Shown here in pieces: positions 1-5,246 of a stretch of DNA of 17,049 nt. The DNA comes from an uncultured Porphyromonadaceae bacterium. Lineage in GTDB: Bacteria > Bacteroidota > Bacteroidia > Bacteroidales > Muribaculaceae. The position numbers and the translations under genes were made by a program. Numbering within the stretch: position 1 is the first letter of the stretch; each line of letters opens with the position of its first letter. Under the pieces are notes generated by a model. The model worked only from the letters and a program-made list of their open reading frames with translations. It did no database searches and had not been told where the DNA came from. Location: contig CAMWHX010000004.1 in the NCBI GenBank assembly GCA_947174155.1, forward strand, positions 1-17,049. Direction: 5' to 3'.

Positions 1-859
1 CACAGCACTCTCGCAAAGCATTTATAGGCACTTCCAACTCATCCTTGCGATACATACCCTCCATCCGGCTTGACACCGAAAGATGTTTCAGGAAGAAAGG
101 TGTGACTTCATTGAGCAAGTCAAAGATATTACCCTCAATCTGCTGGTTGTCGATAAATTCTCGTTTATCTTTACCGCGGAAGCGGGCAAGTCTGATTATG
201 CAGTTATGGTAGTAAAAGAAATCTTTTCCAAAAAGCACAGCAGCAGCGTTGCTATACACTCCATTTTTAAACACCTTGAATTTTTCAAGAATGGCAATCG
301 GATCACGCGTGTAGGCACCGTCTTTTAACCGACCTAATTCAAGGGCCTGACGAATAGCCCAATGTATACGGCTTGCGTCAAGATCCTCAAATTTCAAATT
401 TTCATTAGGCAAATTGTCCCACTTATATTTGAGACCACCACGGTGCATTATCATACGCGAATATTTATCATGAGGCATTAATGACGTTACACTGTCGTGA
501 CGCTGATAAGGTCTTCCGTCGTAGGAATATGGTCTCTCCGGATTATTTCCTTCTGCCTCAAACACGATCAGTTGTTTGTCAGAATCAGTCAGTTTGATAT
601 ATTTTTGACGGATTTCCACCGAGGGTTCAAAACGACGCAGAGCCTCCCCAATCATGCGGGTCGTCTTGTCGCCAATTTCCTGGCCTATGATCTTACCGGA
701 ATTTTTAATACCAAAAATAACAATACCACCATTGCCATTGAGCATACCGCATAATGTTTCCATCCCGCGGTCAAGTTGACCTGTGGTTTCCTTAAACTCA
801 ACATCAACGCCTTCATGATTCTCAGCCAGATGCTGTATGTAGTCTAAATCAATTTCCAT
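1..859 (-). CDS. AlbA_2 (Schlafen-like) domain putative transcriptional regulator / ATP-binding protein, partial
   Basis: The reverse strand is open from ATG 859 to the left edge (286 codons), so the gene's 3' end lies outside the window. The N-terminus contains VDVEFKET (about residues 18-25) and then GNGGIVIFGIKNSGKIIG (about 43-60), followed by a YSYDGRPYQRHDS segment. This is the pattern of the AlbA_2/Schlafen-like domain, in which an early acidic EFK motif precedes a GG-hhhG strand. Proteins of this type are often annotated as RecG-like helicases or transcriptional regulators and usually carry a HATPase_C_4-type region further on, which would lie largely outside the window. The molecular role of the family is not firmly established. 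The start is supported by a TAACTTTG promoter box 22 bases upstream. The gene is AT-richer than the right half of the window, in keeping with an accessory origin. The family call is confident and the function is not. Confidence 0.85.
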   Translation of the reverse strand, partial: MEIDLDYIQHLAENHEGVDVEFKETTGQLDRGMETLCGMLNGNGGIVIFGIKNSGKIIGQEIGDKTTRMIGEALRRFEPSVEIRQKYIKLTDSDKQLIVFEAEGNNPERPYSYDGRPYQRHDSVTSLMPHDKYSRMIMHRGGLKYKWDNLPNENLKFEDLDASRIHWAIRQALELGRLKDGAYTRDPIAILEKFKVFKNGVYSNAAAVLFGKDFFYYHNCIIRLARFRGKDKREFIDNQQIEGNIFDLLNEVTPFFLKHLSVSSRMEGMYRKDELEVPINALRECC

Positions 860-880
860 AAATTCAGCGGTATTAGGATG

Positions 881-888
881 CAAAGTTA
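881..888 (-). promoter_or_regulatory. Bacteroidota -7 promoter element for the AlbA_2 gene
   Basis: On the minus strand the sequence reads TAACTTTG, an exact match to the phylum consensus TAnnTTTG. It lies 22 bases upstream of the ATG at 859, giving a short leader. No clean TTTG -33 box is seen at the expected spacing; the nearest is TTTC at 912-915. Confidence 0.7.
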
Positions 889-893
889 ATGAT

Positions 894-927
894 TTTTCCT
901 CACTGTCTCATGAAACGGTGAGGAAAA
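894..927. repeat. 10-bp perfect inverted repeat over the AlbA_2 promoter (putative operator)
   Basis: TTTTCCTCAC (894-903) and GTGAGGAAAA (918-927) are perfect inverse complements separated by 14 bases. One arm falls in the spacer between the -7 box and the expected -33 region, and the other lies just upstream. That is the geometry of an operator for a dimeric DNA-binding protein, perhaps the AlbA_2 protein itself. This role is inference. Confidence 0.55.
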
Positions 928-1077
928 TGTAGTGGTACACACTCTTATGGTACCGGATGTTACGAAAAGATTAAAGATGATGGGCGTGGATAACTTTTCG
1001 GGGTGTGGGGGCGTTTACCTATCGAAAGCAAGAGAAATTCGTTTCATGATGTTAGGTTAGTTAGTTAAGTATTATGG

Positions 1078-1125
1078 AAAACACTGACAATCGGCTCGCC
1101 GTGAGGCGGGCCGATTGTCAGTGTT
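1078..1125 (-). terminator. Long hairpin, probable terminator of the DUF4407 operon
   Basis: Bases 1080-1100 and 1105-1125 form a 21-bp stem with a single T-G wobble (1096/1109) and a GTGA tetraloop. On the minus strand the stem runs into TTTT (1081-1078), so it would work best as an intrinsic terminator for transcription coming from the DUF4407-like gene. The stem starts about 200 bases after that gene's stop, which is far. It could instead be an independent repeat element. Copies elsewhere in the genome would decide this. Confidence 0.5.
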
Positions 1126-1324
1126 AGAGGGGTAGTGTCCCCACAGTAGTGCACCTCCGAGGATTGATTTTTGACTTGTATCGTAGTGATCAACTCCAGG
1201 GTGTTTCCAGCGCAGCTGTCATTCTTTCCTCTGATTAAGCTGTCTCCGTTCACACATCAGTCTACGGGTTCATCGAGGGTGCTTAAATATATATACCTGT
1301 CCCTACGTTTCGGTCGCTCTTGGA

Positions 1325-2305
1325 TTATTGTTTCAGCGACTCCTCCGTGCTTTGCAGGAGATGACTCTTGTGACTTAGTTGATGCTCGACAAGTAAATCA
1401 TAATCGCATTTCTGCTCTCCCACTTTAATCGTGAGTACAAACAACTCCAAAAACATCAGAAAAGCAAACATCACTATATAGAATCCAAACGAAACCGGAC
1501 TCCCCATGATAACCCCCATTGTCGCCTCCAACTCTTCAATAAATCCGGTAGGACGCGACTTGATCTCTTCTATTACCGTTGATGCAATATTCTTCTTATC
1601 AAGACGCAATTGTTCTAATTGTTGGCTGTATAATTTGATCTGCTCTTCATTGCCCTTTGCTTGCTCTATGCGCGGATTTGGTACTACTGTCTTATTTACA
1701 GATTGATATGTTTTTGTTGTTGGGTTTCCCTGAGCATCATATCCCGGGCCCTGTGAGGTTGATACTGTTGTAATCGTAGTGCTGGGGTTAGCTTCAATCT
1801 GCTTATACAGAGCATCGTTGCATTGACTTAATGAGTCCATGGCGAAGGATATGCGCTGTATATCACTATCATATATAACTATTCGCTTCTTTATGGTCTC
1901 TTGAATGAGATTCTCTCTGCGATCCGAGATCTCTTGCTGGATATCATTCTTAAACATCAACTGATCAAAGATGCTTGCTCCAAGCAGAGCCATGCAGATG
2001 GCGAGAAGCACTCGTGTGACCGACATGATACGATTCTTACCGACGGTAAGGATTATAACTCGCTCAATGCAAAGAATTATAAGCATAAACGCCAACATGA
2101 CCCCGATCCGCCCTAAGATACTCTCTATGTTTAGATAGTCGGCTGCAAAACAATAGCCGATCGTACCCCAGAGCACCATCATGATGCACACCGCTGACAA
2201 CAGTTTTCTGAACTGGCGCTTACTTGCTTCTCCACACGTGGACAGTATCTGAGAGTCCCATCCTATGAGTGCACACCCTATCTTTTGAAGTACTGTATTC
2301 ATCAT
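1325..2305 (-). CDS. DUF4407-like integral membrane protein with coiled-coil core
   Basis: A 326-aa protein when started at ATG 2305. Hydrophobic segments lie at about residues 35-55, 63-88, 96-112 and 270-294, with a long, charged helical region between the third and fourth. The N-terminal part (GWDSQILSTC, then the first helix), an ERVIIL motif near 81-86 and the following VTRVLLAI helix match the layout of DUF4407 membrane proteins, which have no established function. The start is chosen because ATGATGA joins it to the upstream gene: ATG 2305 overlaps that gene's TGA (2304-2302), and a second ATG follows at 2302. An upstream in-frame ATG at 2359 would extend deep into the neighbour and is unlikely. 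The gene is therefore translationally coupled to its partner and shares its promoter. It may be a membrane effector or a structural partner; this is inference. Confidence 0.75.
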   Translation of the reverse strand: MMNTVLQKIGCALIGWDSQILSTCGEASKRQFRKLLSAVCIMMVLWGTIGYCFAADYLNIESILGRIGVMLAFMLIILCIERVIILTVGKNRIMSVTRVLLAICMALLGASIFDQLMFKNDIQQEISDRRENLIQETIKKRIVIYDSDIQRISFAMDSLSQCNDALYKQIEANPSTTITTVSTSQGPGYDAQGNPTTKTYQSVNKTVVPNPRIEQAKGNEEQIKLYSQQLEQLRLDKKNIASTVIEEIKSRPTGFIEELEATMGVIMGSPVSFGFYIVMFAFLMFLELFVLTIKVGEQKCDYDLLVEHQLSHKSHLLQSTEESLKQ

Positions 2306-2916
2306 GCTTGTATCTTTTGAGAAGTTCCACTCATAAAGTCTGCTACCTGCGCAGCACACCCCTTTAGGAAGCCTCGATGATAGGAGTCTACCATTATCAT
2401 CATCTCCGGAGCGTTAGCCTCGAATTTCTCTCTCATTTTCTCTATCTCAGCCACATGGTCCTCGCAGGTCTTCTTCCGTACTTCCCACATACCGGCACTC
2501 GTAAGAGCAAATAGCGCTCGGTCGTTTTCTATACGCACATCTATTTTTCGGATTTCGTCACGATATCTTAACATCACACGCTGGAAGAGATTCTTAAGCT
2601 GATTTAGCAATATCGCCTCTTTGGCCTTGCAGTATGATGCATCGGCGTTTGCAAGTGCATCTTGATAACCTATGACCTCGTTGTCTTGATTGATAAAGTG
2701 GTAGATGACATCAATCGGCATCCTCGTGCCGTATTCAATGGAGATGATATCATCCCCTTTCTCAGACCCCGTCCCGCTCTGAGTGCAACCTGGGGGCACA
2801 GTATCCTTCATTGCTTGAACAGCCTGTTCGGCCACAGAAACTCCGTCAGTGGACGGAAATTCAGTACCGGATTTCTTCTCTCTTGGATTGGTTGAGAACC
2901 AATTAAAAAGTCCCAT
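2302..2916 (-). CDS. Hypothetical helical cytosolic protein, partner of the DUF4407-like gene
   Basis: A 204-aa protein that I do not recognise. It begins MGLFNWF, then has a polar, probably disordered linker (about residues 8-55), a short segment around VIYHFINQDNEVIGYQDA (about 70-87), and a long, charged, mostly helical region (about 90-195) with coiled-coil character. There is no signal peptide and no membrane segment, so it is probably cytosolic or bound to its membrane neighbour. ATG 2916 is preceded by an A-rich stretch typical of Bacteroidota starts and by a TAATTTTG promoter box 42 bases upstream. Its stop codon overlaps the start of the DUF4407-like gene, so the two are probably made in fixed proportion and act together. 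No catalytic motif is visible. Confidence 0.7.
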   Translation of the reverse strand: MGLFNWFSTNPREKKSGTEFPSTDGVSVAEQAVQAMKDTVPPGCTQSGTGSEKGDDIISIEYGTRMPIDVIYHFINQDNEVIGYQDALANADASYCKAKEAILLNQLKNLFQRVMLRYRDEIRKIDVRIENDRALFALTSAGMWEVRKKTCEDHVAEIEKMREKFEANAPEMMIMVDSYHRGFLKGCAAQVADFMSGTSQKIQA

Positions 2917-2957
2917 AGTTTTAATTTTTAGTTAGTGTTACAATTGTTTTGTCACTG

Positions 2958-2965
2958 CAAAATTA
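2958..2965 (-). promoter_or_regulatory. -7 promoter element of the DUF4407 operon
   Basis: The minus strand reads TAATTTTG, matching TAnnTTTG, 42 bases upstream of the ATG at 2916. This gives a leader of roughly 35 bases. The best upstream box is ATTG at 2985-2982, but its spacing (16) is shorter than the usual 19-21. Confidence 0.6.
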
Positions 2966-3172
2966 TGAAAAATGGACCGGACAATCCGATATTCTGCAAC
3001 GTTTCAGTGTCACACCGCACGATAACACTCCGACAGGCTGCAAGGTTGCAGCTTATCCCACAATTTGCATACTCCATATGATATTCGTAAATACTCTTTA
3101 TACTGACCTTACGACCCTCGTAATGTGAGCTAATCCGCATATCCGGGGTGAGCTACCCGGACCAGGAATCAC
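2966..3172. other. Intergenic region between two divergent promoters
   Basis: Together with the neighbouring control elements, this makes up the stretch of about 440 bases between ATG 2916 (minus) and ATG 3358 (plus). Apart from a 6-bp dyad, TCCGGG (3142-3147) with CCCGGA (3156-3161), and two TAGCTCAC copies on the minus strand nearby, I see nothing in it. A 62-codon minus-strand frame runs into the -7 box of the DUF4407 operon and is not credible as a gene. Confidence 0.5.
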
Positions 3173-3231
3173 AATAAATCCACTGTACTGGATAAAAAAG
3201 TATGTTTTTTATCCAGTACAGTGGATTTATT
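3173..3231. repeat. Perfect 27-bp inverted repeat upstream of the AAA_14 gene
   Basis: Bases 3173-3199 and 3205-3231 are exact reverse complements separated by only 5 bases (GTATG). The arms contain CCACTGTACTGG and GGATAAAAAA. A further partial copy, TTGGATAAAATT, follows at 3230-3241, right against the -7 box. The right arm covers the place where a -33 box should be, and no TTTG is found there. A role as operator for autoregulation or as a cruciform site is plausible. The 5-base spacer is too short for an invertible promoter segment. Confidence 0.85.
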
Positions 3232-3244
3232 GGATAAAATTGAC

Positions 3245-3252
3245 TATCTTTG
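3245..3252 (+). promoter_or_regulatory. -7 promoter element of the AAA_14 ATPase gene
   Basis: TATCTTTG is an exact TAnnTTTG match, placed 13 bases after the right arm of the 27-bp inverted repeat. Transcription would begin near 3258, leaving a leader of about 100 bases before ATG 3358. A TTG at 3250 that would extend the reading frame lies inside this element, so it cannot be the start used from this promoter. Confidence 0.7.
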
Positions 3253-3287
3253 CCTCCGTCCTTTCTCGGTTGCTCTCAGCAAAGTGT

Positions 3288-3330
3288 AAGCACGTTTGGC
3301 GTGCTTGAATTGCTCCGGGAATCCGGGAAT
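3288..3330 (+). other. Structured leader of the AAA_14 mRNA
   Basis: Within the inferred 5' leader, AAGCACG (3288-3294) and CGTGCTT (3300-3306) form a perfect 7-bp stem with a 5-base loop. A tandem 8-base duplication, CCGGGAAT twice (3315-3330), follows. Either could influence translation of the ATPase; no known riboswitch is recognised. Confidence 0.4.
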
Positions 3331-3357
3331 GGCAGAAGAATCCAATACGACTATGAG

Positions 3358-4596
3358 ATGAAGAATATAATACTCAATCAAAGAGCTGAGCGTGATGAGC
3401 TTATGGCCCGTCCCTATCAGCCGCGAGATACAAGATATAATACTGATGAACTACTTACTAATCCGCTAATCAAGCTGATAACAGGGCCTCGTCGTGTCGG
3501 TAAGTCTGTATTCGCATTGCTAATGTTGCAGGGCAAGAACTTTGCCTATCTCAATTTTGATGATAACCTTCTGCTGGAAAACTGGCATGAAGATCTGGTA
3601 ATGCATTTGCTTGATGATGTCTATCCGGGCTATGAATATCTTCTGCTTGATGAGATTCAGAACCTCCCTGATTGGGATTTATGGGTTAATAAATTATATC
3701 GTAGAGGCAAAAACTTGGTAATTACCGGTAGCAACGCCAAGATGTTGAGCAGTGAGATGGCAACAGTATTGACAGGTCGTTATCTCCAGATCGAAATGCT
3801 TCCTTTCAGTCTTAATGAGACGATACGTTGGAGAAATTCCAATACAAATCATGAAGTTCTGTCACCACAAACTGTTGTAGTCCTTGACGATTATATGCGT
3901 AACGGTGGTTATCCGGAAACCATACAAGCACGTACCATCACTAAAAGTTACCTATCGACTCTGTTTGACTCTATACTTCTGAAAGACGTTGCCAAACGCC
4001 ACAAGATTCGGAATACAACAGATTTATATAATCTTGCCACCTACCTACTCTCTAACTTCTGTAATCCGATTTCAGCAAATGAACTCGCTACCGAATTGGG
4101 ACTGTCGAGTGCGACAACGACTAAAAAATTCTGCGACTATCTATCAGAACCTTACCTCTTCTTCTATCTCCCGCGATTCAATAACAAGATGAAATTGATG
4201 AAGAAAGCACCCGGTAAGGTTTATGTGGTAGACAATGGTTTTGTGCAAAGTACGGCCTTTAACCTTAGCGAAAACCTTGGCAGGTTACTGGAGAATCAAG
4301 TATTTGTAGAACTCTTACGCCGTGGCTATATTCCCGGACAAACACTATTCTATTATCGAACACGCAATGATAAGGAGATTGATTTCGTCACCCGAAAAGG
4401 GCCAAAAGTAGAACAGCTCATACAGGTATGCTATGACATGTCATCTGAGAAAACTCGAAAGCGCGAACTTGAAGCTCTTGTTGAAGCAGCAGAAGAACTT
4501 AACTGCGATAGCCTACTTGTCATAACCATCTCGCAAAAGGAAAAATTAGAGTGGAAAGATAAGGTGATTAGTATCGTCAGAGTATCAGACTTCTAA
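3358..4596 (+). CDS. AAA_14 / DUF4143 family ATPase
   Basis: A 412-aa protein of the two-domain AAA_14-DUF4143 type. Walker A is TGPRRVGKS (residues 42-50), Walker B is YLLLDEI (about 94-100), and NLVITGSNAKML (about 120-131) fits sensor 1. The C-terminal half has the DUF4143 layout: a winged-helix-like part, then a LLENQVFVELLRR...EIDFV...LIQV stretch resembling a degenerate PD-(D/E)XK nuclease core. The family is very common in Bacteroidota, often in many copies, and its cellular role is not settled. Start 3358 (MKNIILNQRAERDELM) fits family N-termini and leaves the promoter at 3245 outside the gene. A longer frame back to 3250 overlaps that promoter and is rejected. The stop is 17 bases before the next gene, so read-through is possible. 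The neighbouring AT-rich genes suggest an accessory segment. Confidence 0.9.
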   Translation: MKNIILNQRAERDELMARPYQPRDTRYNTDELLTNPLIKLITGPRRVGKSVFALLMLQGKNFAYLNFDDNLLLENWHEDLVMHLLDDVYPGYEYLLLDEIQNLPDWDLWVNKLYRRGKNLVITGSNAKMLSSEMATVLTGRYLQIEMLPFSLNETIRWRNSNTNHEVLSPQTVVVLDDYMRNGGYPETIQARTITKSYLSTLFDSILLKDVAKRHKIRNTTDLYNLATYLLSNFCNPISANELATELGLSSATTTKKFCDYLSEPYLFFYLPRFNNKMKLMKKAPGKVYVVDNGFVQSTAFNLSENLGRLLENQVFVELLRRGYIPGQTLFYYRTRNDKEIDFVTRKGPKVEQLIQVCYDMSSEKTRKRELEALVEAAEELNCDSLLVITISQKEKLEWKDKVISIVRVSDF

Positions 4597-4613
4597 ACTT
4601 AAAATCCGAGTAT

Positions 4614-5246
4614 ATGAAGAAATTGGTTTTGCTCTCTGTGATTATCATTCGGGCGTGCTTTGCACTCGCCCAGAATAGCTGTGTGAACGACAGCATCATT
4701 AGAGAAATTCAGTTTCCTCTTGATGACCGCGACACCCAACCGGTATTCGTATATTTCAATGATGAATGGATCGCCGGGGCTCACCTTGATATGGTGCCGG
4801 CTGACTCCATTCAAAAGATGGTGGTAAAAAACGATGAGTATGACAATAGGGCTATCTTCCTGACTATCTCGCCTGAATTACTGGAATATATAAAAACGGA
4901 AATGCATAAAGTGTTTGTTAACGTCGATCCTATATGCGAGTTTCCGGGGGGTAACGGTAAGCTGAAAGAATGGATTTATGACAATCTCAAGGTACCCGAG
5001 GGGTACAAAGGTCGGGAGAGAGTGGTAGTAAAATTCGCCGTTCACCCCGATGGCTCTATCAGTAACTCGCAGATATACAAGCCGAGCAAAAATGAGGCTG
5101 CCAACGAAGAGGCATTAAGACTTGTCAATTCGCTGCCAAAATTCCACGTTAGATTCTTTACTCCCCAAAAGTATAATTTGTGGTTTAACGTACCCATTAT
5201 CTTCGAGGAGCCGGGCGCAATCTTTATACGGGGTGACCAGCAGTGA
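4614..5246 (+). CDS. Secreted small protein with plug-like segment and TonB C-terminal domain
   Basis: A 210-aa protein with a probable signal peptide (residues 1-20, cleavage after ALAQ). Residues about 43-88 (VYFNDEW...VPADSIQKMVV...IFLTISPE) recall the short receptor-plug-like 'name-and-designate' module found in Bacteroidota TonB/BlaR-type proteins. Residues about 107-200 (EFPGGNGKLKEWIYDNLKVP, then VVVKFAVHPDGSIS and EEALRLVNSLPKF) match the TonB C-terminal domain. It lacks the proline-rich spacer and lasting inner-membrane anchor of a true energy transducer, so it is probably a periplasmic or surface protein using the TonB_C fold for binding. Only 17 bases separate it from the AAA_14 gene, and co-transcription is possible though not proven. 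No TAnnTTTG box is visible directly upstream. Its stop TGA (5244-5246) abuts the stop of the convergent helicase gene. Confidence 0.8.
   Translation: MKKLVLLSVIIIRACFALAQNSCVNDSIIREIQFPLDDRDTQPVFVYFNDEWIAGAHLDMVPADSIQKMVVKNDEYDNRAIFLTISPELLEYIKTEMHKVFVNVDPICEFPGGNGKLKEWIYDNLKVPEGYKGRERVVVKFAVHPDGSISNSQIYKPSKNEAANEEALRLVNSLPKFHVRFFTPQKYNLWFNVPIIFEEPGAIFIRGDQQ

Larger units (their letters stand above)
860..1324. other. Intergenic region without a convincing gene
   Basis: This stretch of about 465 bases separates the AlbA_2 start from the end of the DUF4407-like gene. It holds the AlbA_2 promoter and dyad (881-927), two copies of TGGTAC around 933-954, a run of GTTAG repeats near 1050-1066, and the large hairpin at 1080-1125. 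Short open frames here have no family resemblance, and one is largely made of the hairpin itself. From about 1126 to 1324 I see nothing recognisable. Confidence 0.6.

Noticed and set aside
83..754. Two short plus-strand frames (83-328 and 497-754)
   Set aside because: Both are antisense to the AlbA_2 gene, whose minus-strand translation has clear family motifs.
1065..1253. 62-codon minus-strand frame in the 860-1324 gap
   Set aside because: A large part encodes the hairpin arms at 1080-1125, so the frame is probably accidental.
2952..3140. 62-codon minus-strand frame upstream of the DUF4407 operon
   Set aside because: It runs through the operon's -7 element, has no recognisable motif and has no promoter of its own.
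3120..3170. tRNA-like fragment on the minus strand (GTAGCTCAC and TTAGCTCAC)
   Set aside because: The D-arm-like words do not extend into a cloverleaf, and no acceptor stem or anticodon arm can be drawn, so an attachment site cannot be claimed.
3173..3231. Invertible promoter (phase variation) explanation for the 27-bp inverted repeat
   Set aside because: The arms are only 5 bases apart and enclose no promoter, whereas invertible segments in this phylum enclose a promoter between the repeats.
3250..3357. Longer start (TTG 3250) for the AAA_14 ATPase
   Set aside because: The TTG lies inside the TATCTTTG promoter element, and the added residues do not resemble the family N-terminus, whereas ATG 3358 does.
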